A DNA stretch of 64,000 bases, from NCBI GenBank assembly GCA_932521035.1, contig OW051495.1, forward strand, positions 7,874,001 through 7,938,000. The letters are read 5' to 3'. The position numbers and the translations under genes were made by a program. Shown in pieces: positions 35,301 to 47,300 of the stretch (position 1 is the stretch's first letter; every line of letters starts with the position of its first letter). The stretch comes from Oscheius dolichura. Its lineage: Eukaryota; Nematoda; Chromadorea; Rhabditida; Rhabditidae. The notes under the pieces were generated by a model, which saw only the letters and a program-made list of their open reading frames with translations, was not told the DNA's origin and did not search any database.

Positions 35301-37935
35301 GGAGATGAATGACATGACGTTTATAAGTGTCCGTAGTACTCGACGAAGGTACAAAAAAAGAACACGACTTCGACTCGGTAATAAATTTAGTTACTACTCC
35401 AAAAAGGCGGCTAAACTGAGCCTCCTGGTCAAAAATCAAGGGCAGGGCAAAGATAATAAATGTGAATAGGAAGTGGTGGGGATGCGCTTAGATTTTAGAG
35501 GAAAGCAAGGGTGGGAGTGGCTTATGACCCAGTCTACTTATTATGCAGCAAATTAAGAGCCAGCATGTGTTATTGCGTGTCAAGAGCTTAGGGACCTTTA
35601 TAGGGGTGGGAGAGGGTATTAAAGATCAGTAGAACTACTGTAGAAGGCTCACATAGAGGATTTAGCAGGAGTGGGAAGTACCAACCAGGGACGGCACGCA
35701 ATAATTCATCCTGTTTTCGGAAAAGGATCCACGAAACGGAAGGAGGGGCGGAATAACGGCCCTTACAAGTTACTGACGCCGTAAATATCCGGAGTTTTAA
35801 CTTCAAAAAAAAAGAAGAAATCTCAAAAAGTGAATCAGATGAGACTAAATTTGGCTGATTTGGCTGATTTGGACTTCCGAACGGCGTTCCTGGCTGACTC
35901 CGAAATTCTCACCCTCATGCTCGCCCCGCCCGGTCGAAAACACAAGAATTTTGCAGGGCAGTCATCGTCGTAGGCACTTTACATTACGAGTACTGCAAAG
36001 TGTCAACGTGTCAAAAGGGTTGAGAGTGTAGGGTAAAGATGTTCAAACTAGACCCATCTCTCTGCTCTCTTCTTTCCAGCGAGAGAGAAAGAGACCAGGA
36101 AGATCAGAAAAAACGCCTCGGCTTTCGTGTTAATTTTCGAGAGCAGGACAAGGTTGCCTGTTCCTGTATATCAGGGAGCTCAGTGTTTTAATATTTGTTT
36201 AATACTAAAATATTTTAAATGACGATCGAAAAACGCCGCAGAGAGTTATATCAAAAAGCTGGTACAGAAATAGTACCAAGAATTGGTATATTATCACTAG
36301 AGGAGCCTACGGAGGACGAGATGGACAAAGCTCAAGTACTTGGACAGATAGATCATCTGTCGCGGAGGGGGGACAATTTTGCCTCTCTTGATCCGTACAG
36401 AAAGCACAATCTTTTCTTTATCATCCGCTGTTTTAAGAGCAGGACACACAGAAACTAATGAACAACTAACAGAGAGCTGAGAGCCAAAGGGAAAAACAAT
36501 GTATGGACAAGTTTTGAACTTCTTGCGCAAGCGGCTCACGCTCTCTTCTTTAGAAGTGAAAAATAATCTTTTATCCATTTTAGACACACGGAAAAAATGG
36601 ACGACGGAACTTTTGAGCTTTTACACCTCAATTTGGATGAATAACGTGGTAAAAAATAGAACGTTCCCCCTCTACATAGACAAGCCCGCGCAGTTTTCTA
36701 TTTATCGGCTCTAACTACAGTAATCCGTCTAGTAAGTACTAAAGGTTTCAAAGGGCAAATTGTGTGAGCGTTTGGGTGCTTAGAAATGTCAAAAATTGGA
36801 AGAAGCTCCTGCGTCAGGATGTGACTGCCGACCTCACCAAGATGAGGAGCCAAATGACAGCCGCAATACGGATGACTGATGATTGACATTGTCTTTGGCG
36901 TTCATATTTCTAGTTTGAGCACCGAAATTTCAACTGATCTGTGTAAAAAGAAGCTGTTTGTAAGGGGAGGAATACTGTAGCCTGGGTAAGTGAGCCGCAT
37001 GACGCAAAAGTCAAAAAGAACCGAAGGAATGCGCTTTATTCTACTGTTTTTGGCTTTCTAACTATGGCTGTTTTACACAGAAATATCAACTTTATCCATG
37101 TTTTCAATAAAATCAAAAAGGCGGCAAGGCAAAGAGAACCAATCCAATGACGGCAGTTATGTCTTACGACCTCCCTGATCAGTTTTCCTGGCTGGAAAAA
37201 GACGCCCTCAACAGGTGTTACCTTTTTTCCACACAGTTTGGAACACCATCTAGGATTACACCGGTTTAAAAATTACTTCGCTTTGCTCTTGAAAAGACTG
37301 ACGTAACTACATATGAATGAGAATAAAGAATAAAAATCATTGTCTATTGTGTTTAGGAGAGGTATTCCAACACGCGGAACTCGTGGGAAAGTGGGAGCCT
37401 CTCAATGGGAGAGAAGATAAAGTTTATTGCGTTTTTGCAGCTTTTGGAAAGAGGAACATGGAGAAGAATGGAAAGGGACCATGACGCAGGAAGATTTTTG
37501 GCTTCCGATTGGGCTTATAAAGATAGCTTTGGCGATATTTTTAGAATCAGGAAAGGGTCTTGACTTCCTTTCCCTGAATAAAATTAGCGAGAAGGATCAA
37601 AAGCTCGTAGTTGTCTCTCTCTCTCTCTTTGCAACCTGGGAAATGATTCTTCATGTAGTCTACGTCGCTTGTCGCTAGGTTTCTTTTCGTTTGAACGTTT
37701 GAATTTTTCTAGGACGGTTGAAACAAGCCAATACCCCGTCAATGGCCTAAAAGGGAGTTGGTTTTAAAAATACGGCTAGCAAGTGAACCTTGCCACGAAC
37801 CTTTTTAACGACTATGAGAGCTCTTGAGTGAGCAGCTGGAACTCATTTATAAAAAGTGCACTACGCCTAACAGTCAAAACCTTTCGGATAGTGAAAAGAA
37901 TAGAAAGGGTCCCACTGGTCTCTCCTGATCAGATC
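29305..37935. other. Long gene-poor region upstream of the GPCR
   Basis: About 8.6 kb with many short frames on both strands but no supported exons. Features seen are purine-rich tracts, an 18-G run at 33281, a short tandem 'tttggctga' repeat near 35860, and TACNGTA motifs. Two plus-strand frames (34352-34696 and 36219-36458) are open by chance or could be small genes; neither has a family. It may hold distal control DNA of the GPCR. Confidence 0.45.
33281..33298 (+). repeat. G18 homopolymer tract
   Basis: Eighteen consecutive G on the plus strand, preceded by further G-rich purine sequence (33252-33265). Such a tract can form G-quadruplex structures. Confidence 0.95.
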
Positions 37936-38054
37936 ACTTACGGCCATACCACGTTGAAAGTACGCCATCCCGTCCGATCTGGCAAGTCAAGCAACGTTGG
38001 GCCCGGTTAGTACTTGGATCGGAGACGGCTTGGGAATCCCGGGTGTCGTAAGCT
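37936..38054 (+). rRNA. 5S ribosomal RNA
   Basis: 119 nt matching nematode 5S rRNA throughout, including the near-universal internal block 'CGCCATCCCGTCCGATCTGG', followed by 'AAGCAACGTTG', 'TTAGTACTTGGATCGGAGAC' and 'TGGGAATCCCGGGTG'. The ends pair: CTTACGGC at the 5' end with GTCGTAAG at the 3' end (one G-T). A TTTTT run immediately follows, the RNA polymerase III terminator. The internal control region is intact by eye, so the copy looks functional. It is single here, not in an array, and no spliced-leader RNA gene is recognised beside it. Confidence 0.95.
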
Positions 38055-41000
38055 TTTTGTCCGTTCTTTGTTTATTTTTCAACTTTTTGGCTGCTTGAAA
38101 CCTTTAAATTGATTTTAAACTTCAAATAGCCTATAGAGATCAAAAGAAGAAATAACTAACAAAATAGGGCAACTTCAAAGAAGGCAATTATGACCACGGG
38201 GCTATCCTAGACATAGAATAAAGTTATGCAAATAGCACGGAGTTCCTTGTACTAAAAAGAGGATAGAGGCCAAAGAGCAGAGGCTATTCCATCTCTCGAG
38301 ACGGCGTGGCCCCTTCTGGAAGTGGATTTGTTTTTCATTATCGTTGTTATTGTTATAGTCGTGACTTTCCTTCGTGTCTTTCTAGTGTCTTTCCTTCTCT
38401 GTTTAATAAACTTTAGGGTAGCCGAGAATTGGTTGGCAGAGGCAAAACACAGGAGTATCTTCTTTTAGGAAGGGGACAGAGTGGCTCTTTTCCAGTTCTG
38501 TGGTAATTTTTAATGATTCGTTGAGAAGAACAACAACTTTTTTGCCCTTTACTCATAAGGAAACAATTCTCAAGGACGCTAGAACTCGAAAATTTTGAAT
38601 AATCATGAAGCTGCGCTAGGAGGCTCACCCTGCGCGCTGAATAAAATTTGCAATCAAGCGCGATGGGACTTTTTTGAATGCCGGATTTTTTTCGGAGGAA
38701 AGGAGGATTTTCTTCCGCCTTCTTCATCTCCGCGGGAGGTCAATTATGAATGGATGAATAATTTGTGGAGAAGAGGAAGAAGGCGAGAGAAGAAATAGAA
38801 GAAGAAATTGAGGGAGACAGGGGGAATTGAGGAAATTGACCGCAAATAAAAGGAAAGAGCCATCGTGGGAAAAAGAAGAGAGTATGGAGTCACGGGAGGT
38901 CGATTTCAATTGTAGTAGACTACGTAATCAGAGTGAAAGCAGCATAAAATTTCTTCATCTGCGCGGAGGTCTACATTTGAACTTTGATCCAACAACTGGA
39001 AGGTCATTGATATGAAACGAGCCTTTCCTCCATAACCTACGGTAGCCTTTTACTGGAATAAATCTGCCCCATCTGCCACACGGATTGTTTTGCTATCCTT
39101 TTTTGGACAAAGTAAGCAAAAGGACTAGCTCTTTCCACGGTGACAATCAAAATTATGGACTACGGTTTTATTGGGTTGTCTTGCAACGATAAAACGTGGT
39201 AGATTTTCTTATTAGAACAGTCCGATCCTTTTGGAACTAATTCACCCAGTTCCTAACTTTTTGTTCACTTTTTAAAGAAACTGTAAGCTTCAAGTTGGGC
39301 AGCCCAAAACTTGGAGTCAATATGTTGAAGAAAAAATACAGACGCTGTGCATGGAAACAGTCGCCTAAAGACCAGTGAGTAAGAATTGCCGGTCTCTGGC
39401 GGTTGCATTTAAGGAAAGGGTGGTGGTGCAGACTGGGAGCATTCTCGCTGCCACCGCGCGAGTCACTTCTTTTCAACATGTGTCCCTCTCTTTGAAAAAT
39501 GGCATCCCATCGCCTGGAGCAACTTTTCATTGCGCAATGTTACAACTTGACAAATGGGAAAGGTCAACTTTTTTTGCGTACTATTCTTTCGAGAGTGAGG
39601 GAAGAGTCTTCCGGTTATATTTTGGTTCCAAAAGAGAATGCCCGAAATTTACCGTTTTATGGTAACTGCTACCGGCGCTGGAATGTGTTCCTTGGAGAAA
39701 AAACTGTTCTCTGAAAAAATGCTGGTACCACGCCCCGTAGCAAATTTTCAACTCGTCAAGAGTCTCTCATTACGAGAGAAGTAGATAAACAATCTTTTGG
39801 AACGTCGGTGTTCTTTTAAGTGGTGCCAGGGCGGAGGATGGCAACCAGGAAGGGATAGAGCCACGGCTAACCTATTACTGGTTAAAAACCAGAAAAAAAA
39901 ACCGAGTTATCAGCTACTGTTTTCCCGTTTCGAACCCATGACAAACAACTTCTGCGTGTTTCTCTTCTGTCTCGGTTTTTGGCACGGTGAACTGCGTCCT
40001 AGTTATTTGGACAGCCAGAAAGGCACACACTGTCTCCCTTTGCGTCAGACCGCTGTTTTCACAGAGATACACATGGACGGTAGAGAAGAGGAGAGGAAAA
40101 CCTAAGGGGAGGAGTTCTTGGAAAACTATTAGAGAGGGGGACAACTCTCCAGGAATTGGAAGAGAGGGCAAGAAAGGGGTGTAGAGGTGAGAGGATAAGG
40201 AACTCAAGACCCCCTCGGGTGGGAATCTGCGGGGATGAAAGGACCTCCCGGAAGGCTTCCGCGCCAATCCGGGCGGTTGATTCCTTGCGCAAAGGGGTGC
40301 CGCAAGGGCGAAGAGCAAAGTCAAGGGGGCCCGGGTCCAAAAAGAGCAGATTTCGTTATTCTCCCCCGGTAAATTTAGTTAAAGAATGAAAAGGCTCTTT
40401 ATTCCCTAAAAAAGCAGCCAAATTGTGATCAAATATTCATGTGACTACTCAAACAGTGGATGACACAGACATACAAAATGCGCCTGTTTGGGAAAACAAT
40501 AGTCTAGAAATTGGCATAGAGTGCAAACAGGGAGAAGACCCGAGGATGATGACATATTCAGCCAGGATTTATTGGGGCTTTTGGATTTCGATCGGTCGGC
40601 AATAGACACAGGCCAAAAAAAGAGCTCAATCAGCTGTGAACCGCTCTACAGAAGATTAATATAGTTTTTTATACTTTTGCAAGTGCTTCCAATATGCATC
40701 CAAAATCAGAGAAAAGGGGGAAGACAGACGCTATTTGACGTAGTCTTGCTCTTTTTAGACTTTGCTCCTAAAGTTCCTCCACTTTCAAGAGGGAGGAGAA
40801 CCTCGCGGGGGCTCAAAGCCTTCCTTATTATCCTCGTGCATAATTCATGAAGTCAAAAGCACGGAACCACGGTAGAGAGAGACTCCCAGGGACGTCTTCC
40901 ACAAGCGTTCCAGAATGCCCTTTAAAAAGTGGTAAAGAGGTGGGGAGGAAGACACTGGGAGGCACCAGAAGAGGTCCCCTACCCTGCTCTTTGTGGATAC

Positions 41001-44000
41001 GATAAATGAAGATAAAAGAATAACTAGGCCAGCTGTATAGAGATAGAATAGAATCAAAAGAAGGAGAGATCGATAGAAATGGGAACAATTCATCGGCTAA
41101 TTGGTTGGCGTATTGTCTAGAGGGCCATGGGAAGGGAAGAAAAATGACAAAAAGACAACGCATCTGTAGTTTTAGCAGACATCTTTCTTTTTTTCTGTCT
41201 GCACAGGGGTACATCGAAAATTAAGGAGAGAGTTTTGGTAAATGGTAAATAAGAGAAAGTATACCTACTGGGAAGAGCGCCTCCCCCTACCTGGGGGTAC
41301 GGAGATCTTCTTGACTCTATCCTGGCCGCCGTGGACTGAACGCCTCCTTAAACTTTTACAAATATGCTCCCCCGTTTCCCCTAAAGAGCGACTGAAGACC
41401 GTATGTTTAAAACTCACCCCCATACAAACACTTTGAACTGTAGAACTAAGAAGATTAAACTGTCAGTGCCCTGTGAACAAGGGGGTTTTCGATGGGGTTG
41501 AGTGGTAGGACGGACAATATTTACCGAGAAGATTACACGGTCAGAAGGGGGCGAAGAGAAGAAGACCCGCTGAAAAAGCAGGACCGGAGAATTCAAAAGT
41601 CTAGTGATTTTTATCTTCTTCAGGGAAGTAGTCAGCGGTTGGTCCTAGTTTGATATTGGTATAAAAGGAAGGCGGCGGCAAATATGGGCAGGCGTCAAGT
41701 AGGTGTCATGGACCACTTGAAGGATCGGGATCAGAGAGAAGAAAGGCAATTCTTGATGTTTTGGTATTCTGTATAGGGGGAAAGTTCAACAAATAGAGGA
41801 GGGTGTAGTGTGACTAATAGCTCCATAGAAGAGTCGAGGAGTCGGGAATTTGATCTCTGCAAAAGTAAATTGGGCGAATTGGAAGGGGTTTATCCATTTT
41901 AAGGAATTTTACACGGTTTGAAGGATTTCCATGTTTCAATTGTCCTCAGAAATGGATTTCATTTGGCAACGTAACCAGTTTTAGATTATTGTAAGCCAAA
42001 TATGGTAGGTAGAATGGTGGCATAACCCAAAATTTGCCTAGATATCCTGCTCTGGGCCTAATAAACCGAGAATAAGGGAGGTAATGCGTGCTCTGAAGAG
42101 AACTGGACAGGAAATAGACACAAAAAACTGACCTGAAGTCCAGAAACCCGAATTGTCTGATCTAGTTCTGGGGAATTAAGCCGGCAAAATGAGTGGACTC
42201 CTGTTTAAACTGGGAGAGATCATTTAGATCCCAAATTATTTGGGCCAAATAAGCACAGGCAACACAGAAAAAAAGTCTCGGATTGAAAAAAGATCGCTGT
42301 GATCCCATATCCTGTGGTTTTTTTCCGACCGACTCCACTCTAGGATGGATGCGAATGGAATGGAATTGATCTATTTTCCCCCATCTGGCAATCTTTGTTG
42401 ATCTAGCTGCAAAAATTCAGATTTATCTACTCCTCCAGCTTCCGTTTGTGTCCGAATTTGTGCCAAAAGTACGGCCAAATACTGGCAAAGAACGTGGGCT
42501 GTGTGGGAGGGGAGATCATCCCATGGATTTCTGATCTGTGGCGGAAATGGACTGCAGATCATTGCAAAATGAGTAGGCTGGGCCTTCAGCTGGAAAGGCG
42601 GCTATTTTCCCAGACTGTATTCATTATTAACACAAAGGCTATTTCGAAACACCAGAAAGAGTCAAGTCTTCAGTCTTTCGAGAAAAATTACCTATTCTAC
42701 CCCATCCCCCAGCTGTATACAATAGGTTCATCGAGACGGAAACTCTCCGCCACACACGCGGCCATGTGAGAATCTTGAAAAGTTGAGAAGCCTAGAAGGG
42801 AAGGTATTAAATAAATTATTGCGGCCACCCCGTGAAGAATGAAAAAAGGGTGAATGTGCCGGACCGGGAAATAACTTTCTGAAGGAGGGTAGAGACAGGC
42901 ACGCGGGATGGTGGAAGGAAGTTGCGTGGACTTTTCAAAGACCGCTGACAGATTCCCAAAGAAGTGGATGAATAAAATCACAGTAGGATGGGAAAAGAAG
43001 AAAAGGAAAAAACGGTCCTGCAAAGAAAAACGACGGGATGCAATGTGGGAAAGACATGTAAGAGGACAAGGTCCGGCCTGAGGCGCCAGAAATCTGGTAG
43101 AAATTTTGGGCGATCGCTTTGGGACCCATAAGGAAGTCAGAACGTTCGCTGAATCGTTCTGGGACCTTATAGGGTAACGATCTAGCCTTCGGGAAGTTCA
43201 GGCTATAAGGAAATTGAGCATAAAACTGGAATATTCTCCCCCATGGAAGCAAAAACAATAAAGCTGTTTTTGGAATTTGACTACGGACTGACTACATCCG
43301 CATCCGCAGTCCTTTCTCTTCCTCCTCTGCAAATTTAATGGCTGTTATCTTCTGGTAAATTAGATAAACAATGGCGCGTAGTTGAATTAGTCCCAAAGAG
43401 AATAGAACGCGGAAAAAATCTTCCATCCCAAAATTGTTCAGCCATGAGTATAGCACAAAGAATAAAAAAGGGTAATGGAGTGGGAATCTTCCGGCAAAAC
43501 AATTCAAGTGTGGGCGATTTCTTGCAGTAAAATAGGATTACGGCACGGAAAAGAAGAGAGAAGGGCTCGTCCTTGAACTAACACAAACGGGAAAAGGGAG
43601 AAAAACTTGAGTCCAAACTGTCAAAAAAAAAAAGATTAGAGGGAGTAGAGAAATTTTCGTCTCTTCCCTTTCAACCTTGTGCTCAATTAGGAAGATAAAC
43701 GGTATGACCGCCTAATAAATATACAAAATATGAAGAAAGTGACCATGTGATCAACGGAAGCTCCCATCAAAAGTGTTTGTGAAGTTCCATTTTCTGTTCT
43801 AATATTTACACAAGTGATCTTAAATCAGTGTAGCGCGACCACAAAGATGAGAAAATTTACTCTATTTCCTCCTGCCCCCGCTATGTTTTGATGTATGTTT
43901 CCAGCCTTTGGTAGAAAAACAGGTTTCGATGGGTAAACATGTGGGGCATGTGGTAAAAGTTGGGATATGAGTAGAAAGGGTAATGAGTTCTCTTTACTCC

Positions 44001-44386
44001 CCTTTATAGTCCAGCTGCTCTCATACTTCTTGTTACTTTTGGGGCATTCGAGCTAAAAAAGAGGAGTGATCACTGCCTACGAAAAAGGAAGAACATCTCC
44101 ATCAAGTTGGAAATTCAGGAAGCGGAGTTTATTTGCAAATAAAGTGGAGGGAGACCTCTGCCTCGCTCTTCTTCTCTTTATTGACTTACTGCTTTGATTC
44201 GATGACATCCTCTTGAATAAGACAAAGGCCAGGAAGTGTCACGTTGGAGAGTGTCAAGAAAAAGCAGCTCGTCTTTTGTTATCCTCCCTCCAGGATCAGC
44301 TTCCAGACCCGACAATTTGATCAAAATAAAATTCTTTATCAGTTTTTTGAGATCACAGCAAAATAACAACAACCGCGATATGATTT
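38055..44386. other. Gene-poor region between 5S rRNA and ion channel
   Basis: About 6.3 kb. Frames of up to 136 codons exist (for example 39914-40324 minus) but they overlap on both strands and lack splice sites, signal sequences or families. GA-rich and GC-rich patches (about 40200-40340) are present. No gene, RNA or mobile element is supported. Confidence 0.45.
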
Positions 44387-47300
44387 CTAATACCAAACTT
44401 CGGGATACAAAAATAGAGTTATATTAATTCCAATGGTGGTCAAATAGAAGGAGAGAGAAGCGGTCTCCAGCCGTCGGATTATTCTTTCCCAATAGGATCG
44501 AAGCGAATTGGAGGCTTGAGCACTGGTCTTCAGGTTGATAACTTCTCGAAGAAGTGCAATTATCAGGTCTATTCGCTGGTTACTCGCTCTTTCTGGAAAA
44601 TGGGGCATTTTTTTGAGTTCCAGAGGCTTTTCGAGGACTCTCTAGAACCACCCTCTTGGCCAAGGCGCGTACTCGCTCAGGAACCCCTCTTATAATTTGC
44701 AAGTCCGTTCAAAAAAGTTGTAGTAAGGTTATTCACAGGTCTTGATGCGAAAATATCCGGGAAAACTGCTCATGTCCCTGGACTTTTGTAAAAAAAGAAT
44801 GAGCTATTTTTTGGACCCTGCGGCTCGTTTTTTCCTTACCTGCGCTCTCCAACATAACCTCCCCATGCAATGGAGCGTCTTTATTAATCTCCGTAAAATT
44901 AACATCTGTTGGTATCAAATTCCTCAAGATATTATGATCTGGAGAGGAATGCAACGAGCTGACCTAGAAGATTTACTTCATTTTATCAATTTTTGAACCT
45001 ACTTGGACGTTATTGTTCCTGACAACATCATGTTTATCATATCTGAAAGCCTTCGGCACGTAACAGCAAAAGAGCTTTTTAGCAGCCAGCCATCGGAGGC
45101 AGTGAGGAATGGACTCAAAGGACGGATGACGAAGGGCGTATTTCTCCAGGTAGACGAAGATAGAACTAGTGCAGGTGGCTATACTGACGATGAAGATTAG
45201 GGCCATGTAATAGATTCCTGCAAATGGGGGATTACAGTATTCATACTTCAATTTTTATCAAGTTTTTGGGCTGAAAATTATGATATTTTCTTTAATAAAA
45301 CTACTGGAGACCACAAACATTATCCACGCTCATGGAAAAACAACCTAAAGAGCCTCTAAATCTCTGCAACTCTTTACGGCCTCGAGGGAAAATTCTGGAC
45401 CGAGGCTCAGAGCAATTGAGACATGATTTGTGGGCAATAAACACTTGGAACTGGGTTAATTCTTGTGTGTACGGTAGATTTTGATATCCCGCCCTTTAAA
45501 ATGTTCTTACCTAGAAGCGGCACATCGCTGAAAGACCCCCTCTGGCCGGGAACGCTTTCCATAGCAAACTTCATCTCTCCCACCAACATTAGCAACATGA
45601 CAGACATCGAGAGCAAGGTCATGATGCCTATAATTCATCCAAATTGCTTCCTACTTTTTTGCTTGCTCTTACCAAGACGGAACTTGCTCTCCCGCCTTCC
45701 GGTAGCGTTGATGGGTGCGTGGAAGCCGATGACAGCCACGAGGGAAACCAGTGTCGTGGGGAAGACGAGATTAAACACGTAGTAGAAGCTCTGTCTCTTC
45801 AGGGAGAGTTCCATAATCACCATGGAGAAGGCCTCATTCGACTCGGAGAGATTTCTCGTGGTACCGTTCAATAGTTTCGCATCCATTAGGAGCCATTCCT
45901 GGAAAGCAACAAGAACGTTTTTTTCTCCTCTACGAGCTCAAACAGCGATCTTTTACCCCTAGAGTTCGGATGCAGCCAACCGCAAAAAGAGGGGATATTC
46001 ACACGAGGAAGCAAATCATATGGTCCGGAAGTTATTTTCCCCTCTACCAGACATAAAGAGAGGGAGAGGAAAGGGAAACGGGGGAAGGGGATGGATCAGA
46101 AAGAGGAACTGAAAAAGAGAAGGAGCCACAGTTAGACAACGAATTAAAGGAGCTGCCAGAGGCTTTGGGATTTCGACAGGTCCCAGAGTGCTTTAGTTTC
46201 AGGACCAATTTTTCGCTCCACAGATTCTGACCAGTTATTCTGGCTTGAAAGCCGCAGTTAGACAGTATATGCCATAAAAGGCCACAAAAGGTCCTGTTCC
46301 TTACCTGATTGTCGTAAAAATCTCCCAAGTCGATGTCCTCCTTCTCCACTATGAGATTCACCACGTCTGTTTGATATGTCCAACTGCCGCACTGAAAAAG
46401 AGATTCTCTTTTCCCGGTCTACCTTTCTGCTTAAACATTTTCAACCCGTCTCCTCCTCCAGAGATTGATCGTCAGCCCCCATAGAATGGGCGACTTCCGC
46501 CGTTTTAGGGGGCAGTCCCATATGGCTCTGAGGCACCTGGCAGCGGTTGCACTTTTCACTGTCTGTCTTATTCCACTTATCTGCTCTCATCCTTACGCTA
46601 CTGGTTCTCCACAATGGGCTATTCAACAAGGAGGATATCAATACCATACTCAGGGAGAGATTCCACCCCATGATCCTTATGGCACCGTGGGAAATTTGAA
46701 ATCTTACCCGCCGCCGGCACCAGAAGGAACGGAGGCGCATTTGGACGTTATTAAAGATGTAGAAATTGGACCGACTCAAGTCGTAATCATCACATCCAAA
46801 GAAGGTGATTTTTATTGTTTTTTGCATATATTTTACAGTAATCTTCAGGATCAGCAGATAAATTACGGGTGAAAATAGAGATGACGGATCTTCAGGAGAA
46901 CAGAAAGCTCCCTCCTACTGATTTGAGCGGGCTTTGGCTACTGATTAGTCGCGGTAAGACTATATTCAGCCGGGTTGTTTCTCCATAATCCTTGAGTTCC
47001 CAGTAAGGGTGTTCCCTTCAATAGTGTCCGCTTATTTCGGACAATTTGAGTCTCGGCTCTAAAGTAGACAACACGCCCACACAATGGAGTTCTCCCCAGT
47101 GAAAGGAAGAAACGGGAAGTACGAGCGTAGTCACTAGGTTCCTAGTAAATGGAATGAACGTATAGTATAAAGGGGACTTTACGTGGAGCTATTGTAGTGC
47201 TTATTTCTTCCCGGATATTTCACTTTAATCACCCATTTTTACACGAATAGCGTCTTTCCAGGCCGCTATACAATTCCCTTTCTGAAACCGGACCGATGGT

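Noticed and set aside
36219-36458. 79-codon plus-strand frame starting MTIEKRRRELYQK
   Set aside because: Looks helical but has no promoter, splice or family support in a region full of chance frames.
37427-37678. 83-codon plus-strand frame with a hydrophobic patch
   Set aside because: Ends in low-complexity CT-rich DNA; no splice sites or homology recognised.
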